Assembly: GCA_024638645.1 (NCBI GenBank)
Contig: JAHEJX010000021.1
Location: forward strand, 1-47,178
From: Actinomycetes bacterium
GTDB taxonomy: Bacteria > Actinomycetota > Acidimicrobiia > Spongiisociales > UBA5794
Length of the DNA: 47,178 nt
Reading direction: 5' to 3'
Shown here piece by piece: positions 9,309 through 17,808 of this stretch. Made by a program: the position numbers and the translations under genes. Below the pieces are notes generated by a model. That model saw nothing but the letters and a program-made list of their open reading frames with translations, had not been told where the DNA came from and made no database searches. Numbering within the stretch: position 1 is the first letter of the stretch; every line of letters begins with the position of its first letter.

Positions 9309-10529
9309 ATGGGGTTTGTCATCTTTCCGATCATCTTGGGCGTGGCCGCCACCGCCATTGTGCTTGGCATCACACGAACGAAGAAGATCCACGCAACGTG
9401 GGCACGTGCCGCGGAGAAGCTCGGTTTGAGCGCAACGGGCTCGGGCTGGTCCTTCCCGGGGATGGAGGGCAGGCTCAGCGCCCTAGCCATCAAAGTCGAG
9501 GTCTACAGCACGGGCAACAAAAACAAGACCTATTGGACCAAATATGTCGCCCGTTTCCCGCAGAAGGGGATGGCGATCAGCCTCAAGCGGCAAACGGGCC
9601 TCAGCCGAGTTACCAAGTTCTTCGGCGCCACGGACACCGAGATCGGTGACGTGCATTTCGATGACGCCTTCATGATCAAGGAGGAGTCCGCCCAGCACGC
9701 GGCTCAGTACCTCACCCTCCCCCGCCGCACACTGCTGCTCAAGCTCTTCTCGCTGTATCGCGACGTCGAACTGACTCCCAACAAGCTCAAGATCGTGATC
9801 CGTGGTTATGAAGACGACGCCAACAATCTCATAACCCACACGAGGCGATTGGTGAGCGCAGCTCGCGTCCTGGCCGGCATCAACGAGAACGAGACGACGA
9901 TGCGGGAGTCACTCGAGCGTCGTCTTGCCGGCGACATGGCAGCCGCCGCCGAACGTCTCAGATCTCAGTCGGTGCCGGCGGAGGATGTGGACACGCCGAT
10001 CCTCGAAGCCGAGCTGCTCGCCGAATCTGGGCGGCTCCATGAAGCCCAGCAACTGCTGACCACCCTTGGCGCAGAGCTACCCGCCGACGAGGAGGTCGCC
10101 GGGCTGCAGCGCGCCATCCAACGTATGAAGCCCACGGAGCCGGCAGCTGAAACGTCTGACGTCGACATGCAGGAGCTTCTAGACGACCTATTCGTGTCCA
10201 ATCGGCTTTCCTTCGAGACCACCGAGATATTCGACGAACACTATTTGGGGCGCAGTGTCACCTGGTCCGGACAGTTCAAATCGGCAAGAGACGTTCCGGA
10301 CGACCTCGACTTCCAGGCGGGGGCAGGCACCAAAATGGTCGTAGCCATCGCCGAAGTCGAGCACGACCTGTACGGGGTGTCCGAAGTGGACGCCATCGTG
10401 CATGTACCGATGGGCACGGCAGCAGGGCTCCAACGCGGCGACCGGGTCACCTTCACAGGCAAGCTCTTGAAGGCGGACTCGATGATGCGGAATGTGTTTG
10501 TGGAGAAGGGTCGGATCGTTTCGCAGTAG
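9309..10529 (+). CDS. Membrane-anchored protein of unknown function with C-terminal OB-fold-like domain
   Basis: A 406-residue protein. Residues 1-22 (MGFVIFPIILGVAATAIVLGI) are one membrane helix, and the rest is soluble, probably cytoplasmic. Residues 30-165 form a mixed alpha/beta region (SGWSFPGMEGRLSALAIKVEVYS) that I do not recognise. Residues 180-290 are helical and charged with a TPR-like segment (LEAELLAESGRLHEAQQLL). The last 110 residues (GRSVTWSGQFKSA ... GLQRGDRVTFTGKLL) resemble tRNA_anti-like OB folds. It is monocistronic, probably leaderless, and converges on the GNAT gene. Confidence 0.6.
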   Translation: MGFVIFPIILGVAATAIVLGITRTKKIHATWARAAEKLGLSATGSGWSFPGMEGRLSALAIKVEVYSTGNKNKTYWTKYVARFPQKGMAISLKRQTGLSRVTKFFGATDTEIGDVHFDDAFMIKEESAQHAAQYLTLPRRTLLLKLFSLYRDVELTPNKLKIVIRGYEDDANNLITHTRRLVSAARVLAGINENETTMRESLERRLAGDMAAAAERLRSQSVPAEDVDTPILEAELLAESGRLHEAQQLLTTLGAELPADEEVAGLQRAIQRMKPTEPAAETSDVDMQELLDDLFVSNRLSFETTEIFDEHYLGRSVTWSGQFKSARDVPDDLDFQAGAGTKMVVAIAEVEHDLYGVSEVDAIVHVPMGTAAGLQRGDRVTFTGKLLKADSMMRNVFVEKGRIVSQ

Positions 10530-10578
10530 CGATGCGCCATGGCCGGCATCCGGTACCTGTGGTCGGAATCGCAATCGA

Positions 10579-11094
10579 TCAGGTGGTCCATTCGCGACCG
10601 GCGAGGGTTGCTCCGCCGACCCATGTTCGATTCGTGTCGGCTAGAGGCATGAACAGTTCGACTTGGCCGAGGAGTCGGAAACCCTCGGAATGGAAGAACT
10701 GGAGGGCTTCTGAGTTCCTGGCTACTGGGCGGACGCTGACCGACGACAGGCGTCTGGATCGACACTCGTCGATGGCGGTTTGAAGCAGTCGGGCACCTAC
10801 GCCTTGGCCGCGGTGCCCCACAGCCACGACTACCGGTTCGATCTCAGCTTCAGACCCGTCGGTCAAGAGACCGGTTAGCCCGATGACCTCGCCACCGATT
10901 GTTGCGACCCAGGAAACGGCTCGGTTGCCCATTTCGAGGTATTCGTCGAAATCGCTGCCGGGATCATCGCCGCCGATCGCTGGGGCGTCGTAGATGTCAC
11001 GGTGATGTTGCGTGAGCTCAACCCACAGTTCTCGAGAAGCTCCGTAGTCGTCCGGTGTGTACTCGCGGATCTCGAACACCGGATCGTCGACCAT
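10579..11094 (-). CDS. GNAT-family N-acetyltransferase
   Basis: A 171-residue protein starting at ATG 11094, which shares one base with the glyS stop (TGATG), so the pair is coupled. The acetyl-CoA-binding motif A is clear (VVVAVGHRGQGVGARLLQTAI), followed by a typical motif B (ARNSEALQFFHSEGF). The long frame extending upstream to 11631 is antisense-like sequence inside glyS and is not coding. Substrate unknown. Confidence 0.85.
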   Translation of the reverse strand: MVDDPVFEIREYTPDDYGASRELWVELTQHHRDIYDAPAIGGDDPGSDFDEYLEMGNRAVSWVATIGGEVIGLTGLLTDGSEAEIEPVVVAVGHRGQGVGARLLQTAIDECRSRRLSSVSVRPVARNSEALQFFHSEGFRLLGQVELFMPLADTNRTWVGGATLAGREWTT

Positions 11095-12401
11095 CAGGCG
11101 TCCAAGCGCTCCGATAGGTAGGTTTCGAGCCCTTCGATCGGAATACGATCCTGCGCCATGGTGTCTCGATCGCGCACGGTCACCTGCTTGTCGTCGAGGC
11201 TGTCGAAGTCCACCGTCACGCAGTATGGCGTCCCGATCTCGTCCTGGCGGCGGTACCGCTTGCCGATCGACTGGGTCACGTCGACCTCGATGTCCCAGCG
11301 CCTCCGGAGCGGCCCGGCGACTGCCTCGGTCGTGTCGACCAGATCGGGCTTTTTCGACAGTGGCAATACGGCCACCTTGATGGGTGCCAAACGCTTGTCG
11401 AGCTTCAGTACGGCTCGCTTCTCGCCCTTTACCTCGTCCTCGCCGTACGCATCGAGCAGGAAGGCGAACGTGGTACGAGTGGCGCCGGCCGCCGGCTCGA
11501 TGACGTGGGGGAAGAACCGTTCGTTGGTCTCGGGATCGAAGTACGTGAGGTCTTTGCCGCTGTGATGGGCATGGGCCGCGAGGTCGAAGTCCGTGCGATT
11601 CGCAATCCCCTCGAGCTCGTCCCAACCCCACGGGAAGTTGTAGTCAACATCGTATGTGTGCGACGAGTAGTGCGACAGCTCGTCCTCATCGTGGGCTCGC
11701 AGCCGCAGATTGTCTGCGCTCATGCCGAGATCCATGTACCAGGACTTGCGCTCTTCGAGCCAGTATTCCAGCCACTTGGCTGACTCTTCGGGACGGCAGA
11801 AGAACTCCATCTCCATTTGTTCGAACTCTCGGGTTCTGAACACGAATTGGCCAGGTGTGATCTCGTTGCGGAACGACTTGCCGATCTGGGCAATGCCAAA
11901 CGGCAGCTTGAGCCGGGCTGTGCGCCGCACGTTCTCGAAGTTGATGAAGATGCCTTGGGCCGTCTCGGGGCGCAGGTAGACAGCATTGTCCTCGGACGCC
12001 ACCGGACCCATATGAGTCTTGAACATGAGGTTGAAGTCTTTGGGCTCGGTGAAGGTCCCACTCATGCCACAAGTCGGGCACTGTTGCGGGTTCTCGAGCT
12101 TGTCGAGGCGATGGCGCGAGTTGCAGTTCGTGCACTCAACAAGGGGGTCACTGAAGGAACCGACGTGGCCCGACGCCTCCCAGACCCTGGGTGACTGAAT
12201 GACGGCCGAGTCGATACCAACGACGTTGTCCCGCATCTGCACCATGGAGCGCCACCACTCGTCTTTGACGTTGCGCAGCAACGCCGCACCAAGCGGCCCG
12301 TAGTCGTACGCCGAACGAAGACCGCCGTAGATCTCGGAGGACTGGAAAACGAATCCGCGGTTCTTGGCGAGGTTGACGATCGTGTCGAAATGCGAGGACA
12401 A
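11094..12401 (-). CDS. glyS: Glycine--tRNA ligase (alpha2 type)
   Basis: A 435-residue class II aminoacyl-tRNA synthetase that charges tRNA-Gly. The N-terminal catalytic part shows [16 protein letters not shown], a zinc-binding insertion (CTNC...CPTC, about residues 89-112), motif 2 ([10 protein letters not shown]) and [14 protein letters not shown] near motif 3. The C-terminal anticodon-binding domain starts near [13 protein letters not shown]. It is the single-chain homodimeric form found in actinobacteria, archaea and eukaryotes. The start is TTG 12401 with AAGGAAG upstream. A tandem heptamer array lies just upstream in the promoter region. Confidence 0.93.
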   Translation of the reverse strand: MSSHFDTIVNLAKNRGFVFQSSEIYGGLRSAYDYGPLGAALLRNVKDEWWRSMVQMRDNVVGIDSAVIQSPRVWEASGHVGSFSDPLVECTNCNSRHRLDKLENPQQCPTCGMSGTFTEPKDFNLMFKTHMGPVASEDNAVYLRPETAQGIFINFENVRRTARLKLPFGIAQIGKSFRNEITPGQFVFRTREFEQMEMEFFCRPEESAKWLEYWLEERKSWYMDLGMSADNLRLRAHDEDELSHYSSHTYDVDYNFPWGWDELEGIANRTDFDLAAHAHHSGKDLTYFDPETNERFFPHVIEPAAGATRTTFAFLLDAYGEDEVKGEKRAVLKLDKRLAPIKVAVLPLSKKPDLVDTTEAVAGPLRRRWDIEVDVTQSIGKRYRRQDEIGTPYCVTVDFDSLDDKQVTVRDRDTMAQDRIPIEGLETYLSERLDA

Positions 12402-12428
12402 AGGACTTCCTTGGGACTGAGAGGCGGG

Positions 12429-12434
12429 AGTGTA
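12429..12434 (-). promoter_or_regulatory. Predicted -10 box of glyS next to a heptamer array
   Basis: TACACT on the minus strand, 27 nt before the TTG start and 6 nt from the end of the heptamer array, so any -35 element would lie inside the repeats. The hexamer is identical to those before dnaG and the gene at 9309. Confidence 0.4.
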
Positions 12435-12440
12435 GAGGCG

Positions 12441-12510
<70 letters not shown>

Positions 12511-12512
12511 CT

Positions 12513-13262
12513 TCAGCCCGCTGCCCCGAACCTTCGATCGCGGGCTTGATACTGCCGCACGCACTCGTAGAGAACTTCTCTGCTGAACTCGGGCCACATG
12601 AGTGGGGAGACCACGATCTCGGCGTACGTTGCTTGCCAAATCAGGAAATTCGAGGTGCGGTACTCGCCGCTGGAGCGGATGAGCAGATCAACGTCCGGCA
12701 TCTCCGCTATCGACAGGTGCTGGGCCAATCCGGATTCGTTGATCGCATCTGGATCCTGCTGGCCACTCGCTGACTCGGCAGCGAGCCGCTTGGCCGCTTC
12801 GACGATCTCGGCCCTTCCTCCGTAGTTGAAAGCGAGCACGAGCTCTAGAGTCGAATTGTCACGAGTCATCTTCTCGGCCTCAGCAAACTCGTTACGGAGG
12901 CCATCGTGAACCCTGGGGTCGAAACGGTCTCCGATGAAGCGGATGCGCACACCTTTCTCGTGGAGGGCGTCGCGGCGCCGCTGCAGCACCTCCACATTGA
13001 AGTGCAGCAAGAACTCGACTTCCTCCGCCGATCGCTTCCAGTTTTCGGTGCTGAACGTGTATGCGGTCACCCACTCGACACCTAGCTCGAGTGCCCCGTC
13101 GACGACGTCGAACAGGGCGGCCTCCCCGGCGGCATGACCCTGGGTTCGGTGCAAACCTCGCGCCTCGGCCCAGCGACCGTTGCCGTCCATGATCAGCCCA
13201 ACGTGGCGGGGTACGCGGTCCATGTCGATGCCGGCGATGGCCGCGGAGGCCATTTCAGACAT
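12513..13262 (-). CDS. uppS: Isoprenyl transferase (undecaprenyl/decaprenyl diphosphate synthase)
   Basis: A cis-prenyltransferase building the lipid carrier for cell-wall synthesis. From ATG 13262 it is 249 residues. The diphosphate-binding loop MDGNGRW contains the catalytic aspartate (D26). AYTFSTENWKR, then FNYGGRAEI and the C-terminal block LLIRSSGEYRTSNFLIWQ are all family signatures. In the last block an E-Y-R triplet stands where many homologues have E-x-R-[LI]. The longer frame to 13382 only adds recO antisense sequence. The start overlaps the recO stop by 8 nt; ATG 13253 is the alternative. Confidence 0.93.
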   Translation of the reverse strand: MSEMASAAIAGIDMDRVPRHVGLIMDGNGRWAEARGLHRTQGHAAGEAALFDVVDGALELGVEWVTAYTFSTENWKRSAEEVEFLLHFNVEVLQRRRDALHEKGVRIRFIGDRFDPRVHDGLRNEFAEAEKMTRDNSTLELVLAFNYGGRAEIVEAAKRLAAESASGQQDPDAINESGLAQHLSIAEMPDVDLLIRSSGEYRTSNFLIWQATYAEIVVSPLMWPEFSREVLYECVRQYQARDRRFGAAG

Positions 13263-13974
13263 CGAGCACTGCAAGGCTCTGGAGCCGCCGCTCCAGGTGG
13301 TACTCCAAGAAGCGGCGCGCAACACCCATGGCGTCACGCGACATCGCAGGGTCGAACGGCGGCAGATCCGAAAGGTCGGCAAATGCCATGTCGGCGAGGT
13401 AGTCGGTCAGCCCGGCCCTGAGGGCATATGAGCCCTGGGTGCGACAAGAATCACACTGCACGCCACCTTCGGCGAAGTTGAATCGGATCAGATTCTCATC
13501 GCGGCCACACGCCGCACAGGCGTCAAGCGAAGGCGCCACGCCGACCACGCCTGCTGCCTTGAGCAGATAGGCCGTGACAACGTCCGGATGGGGATTCTCC
13601 ACGTCGAGTGCTTTGAGACCCCGCAGTAGGAGCAGGAACAACCGCAGCGTCGGCTCGTCTTCCTGGGCGACGGCATCGGCCACTTCAACCATCGTGCCTG
13701 CGGCAACAACACGATCCAGATCGGCTCGCAGTTTGTGGAACGGCTCGACGAGGGAGACCTGGGTGATGGTGTCCAGATTGCGCCCCTCGTAAAGCACGAG
13801 ATCCACGTGGCTGAATGGCTCGAGACGCCCGCCAAACCGGCTCTTGGTCTTGCGCACGCCCTTGGCCACGGTGCGCAGCTTGCCGTGATTCGGGCTCAGC
13901 AGCACAACGACCCGGTCGGCTTCGCCGAACGGATAACTGCGCAGAACAATGCCCTGGTCGTGGCGGATACCCAT
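13255..13974 (-). CDS. recO: DNA repair protein RecO
   Basis: RecO loads RecA through RecFOR and anneals single strands. From ATG 13974 it is 239 residues; the upstream extension to 14064 is out of family. The N-terminal OB fold reads IRHDQGIVLRSYPFGEADR and LRTVAKGVRKTKSRFGGRLEPF. A helical middle follows, and a four-cysteine zinc site is present (CAACG ... CDSC) near residues 152-180. It is followed by uppS with an overlap and is divergent from the pterin dehydratase gene. Confidence 0.92.
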   Translation of the reverse strand: MGIRHDQGIVLRSYPFGEADRVVVLLSPNHGKLRTVAKGVRKTKSRFGGRLEPFSHVDLVLYEGRNLDTITQVSLVEPFHKLRADLDRVVAAGTMVEVADAVAQEDEPTLRLFLLLLRGLKALDVENPHPDVVTAYLLKAAGVVGVAPSLDACAACGRDENLIRFNFAEGGVQCDSCRTQGSYALRAGLTDYLADMAFADLSDLPPFDPAMSRDAMGVARRFLEYHLERRLQSLAVLDV

Positions 13975-14039
13975 GAACGGCAGGGTACCGCTCCCCAGGG
14001 ACATATCCTGGCAAGCCAAGACACGGAACGGAGGCGGCA

Positions 14040-14315
14040 ATGGCAGGTCTAGACGAAGCGGCACGGGCCGCGTTTCTCGCGGAGCACGGCGAGTGGGAGA
14101 TACAGGGCGAGTCCATTTCGCGGACCTTTGTGCACCGCGACTTCAACGAGGCCATGGGATTCGTCAATCGGGTGGCGCTCGCCGCCGAGGTGGCCAATCA
14201 CCATCCCGATATCGACATTCGCTGGAACAAGGTCAAGCTTGTGCTTTCAACACACGAGCAGGGTGCGCTAACCGCCCAAGACACCGACCTGGCAGCTCGA
14301 ATCGACGGGTTCTAA
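14040..14315 (+). CDS. Pterin-4a-carbinolamine dehydratase
   Basis: A 91-residue protein that dehydrates 4a-hydroxytetrahydropterin. The active-site motif EVANHHPDIDIRWNKV (H54, H55, P56) and the trailing VKLVLSTHEQGALTAQD are diagnostic. A GGAGG ribosome site precedes ATG 14040. No aromatic amino acid hydroxylase is nearby. Its stop codon overlaps that of the convergent sigma fusion by 4 nt. Confidence 0.92.
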   Translation: MAGLDEAARAAFLAEHGEWEIQGESISRTFVHRDFNEAMGFVNRVALAAEVANHHPDIDIRWNKVKLVLSTHEQGALTAQDTDLAARIDGF

Positions 14316-17300
14316 TCCTCGTTACAGGGAAGGACCGTCACCGTGATCTCGGCCGTCTCTGTCGTGTTGCCGAGCGCGTCCCGAGCGATGATCCGGGCGA
14401 ACAACGTCGCCGGATCCAACTCCACCAGGCCGGCCGGAGCCGTGACCTCGGCCTGATACAGACCTCCACCTATGTCCGCCATGCGCACTGCTCCGGTGAA
14501 GGCCAGCAGGCGCCAATGCAGGTCGACCGTCGACACCCCGGACGGGTCGCTCACCGATGCGGTGAAGATCACACTGTTCGGCTGGAATCCACATGCGCCG
14601 CCGCCGGGTGACGGTGCGTAGAACTGAGCGACGTCGGAGCCGAAGCCGGTCACTGCGGGACCGTCGACGTCGCGCAGCGCAACTGAGACAGACGCACTTC
14701 CTTGATTGCCGCCGGCGTCTGTTGCCGTTGCTGTCGCCGAGATCGGGAAATTGGCCGGATCCGCCGCAATGGCCAGCGTTACGACGCCGGTGTTGCTATC
14801 GACAACGAGTAGCCCACCGGCTCCCGACAGCCCGTACGTCAGCGCACCCCCCTCAGGATCGATTGCGGCGACGGTTCCGACGACCGTGCCTGCCGCAGCC
14901 CCAGGCTCAACAGTCCAAGATGCAGCGGACACAACCGGCGCCTCGTCGACGTTGGTGACGATGAGCGTCACCACAAACGAGTCGGATGCGCCGTTTTCGT
15001 CGCGAGCCAGGACGGTGAGCTGATGTTGGCTCGTTGATTCGAAGTCGAGCCCACCCACGATCACGACATCGCCGTCGCTCTGGACCTCGAACACCGAGCT
15101 GCCCTGTTGCTCGAATGTCACGTCGTCACCGTCGGGGTCAGTGGCAGTGACCCGGCCAACTTTCGTGCCGACGGTTGTCGACTCAGCCGTCGTGAAGGCT
15201 TGGTTGGAAGCCTGGGGCGGATCATTGGCCGCAGCGACGTTGACTGTGACCTTCACCCGAATCGTGTCCGTGCCATCAGACACTCTGACGAAGAAGCTAT
15301 CTACGCCCGAGAAGTCAGGGGGAGGCGTGTAGTTGGTCGAGCCCGATGCGCCGACGGTGGCCGTACCCCCCGCGGCGGTGGTCCGGTTGCCCGGATTGGC
15401 GATGAACACTCGATCGCCTTCGACATCGCTCCACCCTTCGAGGACATCACCGTTGGCGGATTGGTCTTCTATGGCATCGATGACGGGAGCCGGGCCGAAC
15501 GGAACGTCGTTCACGGCAGCGACGGAGACCAATACGTCGACTACAACCTCGACCGTGCCGTCGCCAACCGTGTAGCTAAAACCGTCGGTACCGGACCAGT
15601 TGGCCGGCGGAGTGTATATGAGGCTCCCTTCGGTTACCGCGCCACCGTTGTCGCTGGTTGCATCGAATCGCACGATCTCTATGGCGTCGCCGTCAACGTC
15701 AATGGCGCCAGCAAGCGGATCGAAGCTGATCGATCCATCTTCCTCGACGAACAGAGCACCCGGTCCCGGCACATCCGGTGCATCGTTCACCGGAGTGACA
15801 TCCACGCTGACCTGGGCTGTCTTGCTTGATCCGTCCCTGCCCCGTACTGAGTACGCAAACTGGTCGGCCCCTGAAAAGTTGGCGTTTGGTGTGTACACGA
15901 TCGTGCGACCGGCAACTGTTGCCCTGCCATGCCCGGGCGCAGTTGCCACTGTCGGAACGGCTCCAGCAGCAACGTTCGAGTCGTTGTCCAATACCGCAAT
16001 GACGACATTTGAATCCTCGGTCAGCTGGGCGGAATCAGCCCGCACGACCAGCGGTGGCAGCGGGGCAGACGTCGTCGAGGTAGTCGGCGGCGATGTAGTG
16101 GTCGTCGTGGGCGGCGCGGTGGTGGTAGTCGACGCGGCAGCGACGGTGGTAGAGACGGACGCAGTCGTCGGCGGTGCCGTCGAGCCCGGAGGCTGGGTCG
16201 TTCCCGGGGCCGCCGAGGTCGACTGGGGCGCGTCGCCACTCGTAACGGGAGCCGCTGTGTCACCGGTACCGTCGCTGGTGTCACCGGACAGGCTCCCCGA
16301 CAGAACCTCGGTTGGAGCCTCCGCTCCGTTGTTGCCGAGCAATGCAGAGCCGCCCACGAAGAGAAGAGCAATGAGCACTGCGGCGGCGGCGATACCGGCG
16401 ATATTCGACGTGATTGAGCGAGCAGCCGCGGCAATGTTGCCGCCACTAGCGGCAGCCGGCTGTGGTTGCGCGGCAGCCTGCGATGCTGCCGCGGCGCCGC
16501 CCTCCGCGGCTAGCATCGCGCCGCTTCCGACGGCTGCCGTTTGGACCGAGCCCCAGATCTCAGCCTTCAACCCTGCGGGCACAGGCGAAGCGGCGAGGGC
16601 AGCGAAGATCTTCAAGGGCACGAAGAGCGACTTGCGGTTGTCGTCGCAGACATTGCATGTCTTGGCGTGGCGCTCGGCTGCTTTGCGCAATTCGGGGGTG
16701 AGCCCGCTGCCAGTGTCCGCAGCGACGATGGACGCCAGATCCGAGCAATCGCCTGATCCTTTGCGTACGAGCAAGTAGGTCGAGAGCGCTTCCGAGAACT
16801 GTTTCTTCATCCTGGAAACCATCGTGTATGCGTTGCCCTTGGACACACCGAGCACTTCGGCAATCTCGGCGCTCTCGAGTCCTTGGCGGACGTGGAGATC
16901 CATCACGGAGTACGTGCGAGGGTCGAGACCCGCCGCCGCTTCCCAGATGATGGTGGCGGCTGCCTGCGCCTCAGCCGATCGCTCCGGATCGCCGGCTCGG
17001 TCCGGATCAATGACTCCGAAATCACCCGATTCCCGGTCACTGACGTAGAAGTCGCCAACGGCGACGGCTCTTTTTGAGCGCTCGATGCGGTTGAGCCCGT
17101 TGCGGTGCGCAATTGTGAACAGCCACGACTTGAACGACTGAGGATTCTGGAGATGTGCCAGACGCTCGAAGGCCTTGATGAAGGTGTCCTGCGTGACGTC
17201 GGCTGCTTCCTGCCTATCACGCAGCAGACGCGTCAGGAAGTCGAAGACGCCAGGGAAGTACCGCTCATAGAGCGCTCCAAAAGCGTCCTCCCGTCCCCTC

Positions 17301-17350
17301 CTGGCGAGGACGACGAGGTCGGCATCTTGCGCCGGCAACGGGAGAGCCAT
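14312..17350 (-). CDS. ECF sigma factor fused to zinc-binding anti-sigma domain, membrane helix and cadherin-like ectodomain
   Basis: One uninterrupted frame of 1012 residues. Residues 20-93 are sigma region 2 (DVTQDTFIKAFERL, SFKSWLFTIAHR) and 130-192 region 4 (LESAEIAEVLGVSKGNAYTMVSRMK). Residues 202-235 hold C202, then 25 residues, then HAKTCNVC (H228, C232, C235), the C-x25-H-x3-C-x2-C pattern of ZAS anti-sigma factors. One membrane helix lies at about 317-338. A Thr/Ser/Pro-rich linker (375-430) leads to five or six cadherin/tandem-95-like beta domains (440-895) with VNDAP and DPDGDD motifs, and a last domain (897-1010) with C920 and C1009. The layout predicts a sigma factor held at the membrane by its own anti-sigma region and wired to an outside sensor; release, perhaps by proteolysis, is inference. 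No separate anti-sigma gene is adjacent. ATG 17350 follows GGAAGG. Confidence 0.88.
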   Translation of the reverse strand: MALPLPAQDADLVVLARRGREDAFGALYERYFPGVFDFLTRLLRDRQEAADVTQDTFIKAFERLAHLQNPQSFKSWLFTIAHRNGLNRIERSKRAVAVGDFYVSDRESGDFGVIDPDRAGDPERSAEAQAAATIIWEAAAGLDPRTYSVMDLHVRQGLESAEIAEVLGVSKGNAYTMVSRMKKQFSEALSTYLLVRKGSGDCSDLASIVAADTGSGLTPELRKAAERHAKTCNVCDDNRKSLFVPLKIFAALAASPVPAGLKAEIWGSVQTAAVGSGAMLAAEGGAAAASQAAAQPQPAAASGGNIAAAARSITSNIAGIAAAAVLIALLFVGGSALLGNNGAEAPTEVLSGSLSGDTSDGTGDTAAPVTSGDAPQSTSAAPGTTQPPGSTAPPTTASVSTTVAAASTTTTAPPTTTTTSPPTTSTTSAPLPPLVVRADSAQLTEDSNVVIAVLDNDSNVAAGAVPTVATAPGHGRATVAGRTIVYTPNANFSGADQFAYSVRGRDGSSKTAQVSVDVTPVNDAPDVPGPGALFVEEDGSISFDPLAGAIDVDGDAIEIVRFDATSDNGGAVTEGSLIYTPPANWSGTDGFSYTVGDGTVEVVVDVLVSVAAVNDVPFGPAPVIDAIEDQSANGDVLEGWSDVEGDRVFIANPGNRTTAAGGTATVGASGSTNYTPPPDFSGVDSFFVRVSDGTDTIRVKVTVNVAAANDPPQASNQAFTTAESTTVGTKVGRVTATDPDGDDVTFEQQGSSVFEVQSDGDVVIVGGLDFESTSQHQLTVLARDENGASDSFVVTLIVTNVDEAPVVSAASWTVEPGAAAGTVVGTVAAIDPEGGALTYGLSGAGGLLVVDSNTGVVTLAIAADPANFPISATATATDAGGNQGSASVSVALRDVDGPAVTGFGSDVAQFYAPSPGGGACGFQPNSVIFTASVSDPSGVSTVDLHWRLLAFTGAVRMADIGGGLYQAEVTAPAGLVELDPATLFARIIARDALGNTTETAEITVTVLPCNED

Positions 17351-17605
17351 GCCTTCCTATCCAATCGCGAAATCCCAGCGAGAACCGTAGCCGCCCCAGC
17401 TACGCGCCGCTGAGACGAAGGGACGCCCCATAACCGGCCATTGTCCGGGTGAGGATGCTTCCCGCCTACCCATTCTGGCTCATTTCGCGCCACTCTGAGC
17501 GTTTTTTTCGCCACGGAAAGCGATCGGTCATCTCCACCGGACCGCGACGAGTCGCTTGGTCCTCGTTAGTTAGACAATCGAAGGCGCGAATTCTTACAAG
17601 GCTGC
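17351..17605. other. Upstream region of the sigma fusion, no gene seen
   Basis: With repeat copy B this makes 455 bp without a gene. It should hold the promoter of the sigma fusion, but I could not pick a reliable -35/-10 pair. A run of seven T at 17503-17509 lies in GCGTTTTTTTCGC; no stable hairpin adjoins it. Confidence 0.4.
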
Positions 17606-17808
17606 GTATCACGGATCACGTATCAGGTATCACGACGTCGCCTCGTGCAGGGGATCGGAAGGGGACGCTGGCCCCTTGCCTCGAATCGAGCGACATGTGT
17701 GGTCGAATCGGCGGTGAGGGCGGCCGGGAGGCCGCACCGTTGCCAGCGAGGGCAACCAGAGGTTGCCGCAACAAGTGACTCGCTCGAATTCTGATCGAGC
17801 GAAACTCA
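17606..17808 (-). repeat. Dispersed intergenic element, copy B (heptamers plus about 200 bp)
   Basis: Four heptamers (GTATCAC, GGATCAC, GTATCAG, GTATCAC) occupy 17606-17633. The following blocks match copy A in order: AGGGGATCGGAAGGGGA at about 17649, CCCTTGCCTCGAATCGAG near 17673-17690 with GACATGTG after it, GCGGCCGGGAGGCCGC near 17720, and a terminal inverted repeat TCGCTCGA-ATTCTGA-TCGAGCGA near 17780-17802. It lies immediately downstream of era and runs up to its stop codon. Confidence 0.55.

Noticed and set aside
11095..11631. N-terminal extension of the GNAT gene
   Set aside because: It lies inside glyS, is arginine/glycine-rich shadow sequence, and ATG 11094 is coupled to the glyS stop.
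15600..16778. 392-codon plus-strand frame opposite the sigma fusion
   Set aside because: It is antisense to a long ORF with clear domains; its Val/Ala/Ser-rich composition mirrors the Thr/Pro-rich and Ala-rich coding strand.
17233..17514. 93-codon minus-strand frame overlapping the start of the sigma fusion
   Set aside because: It uses another frame over the sigma region 2 coding sequence and has no protein-like features.
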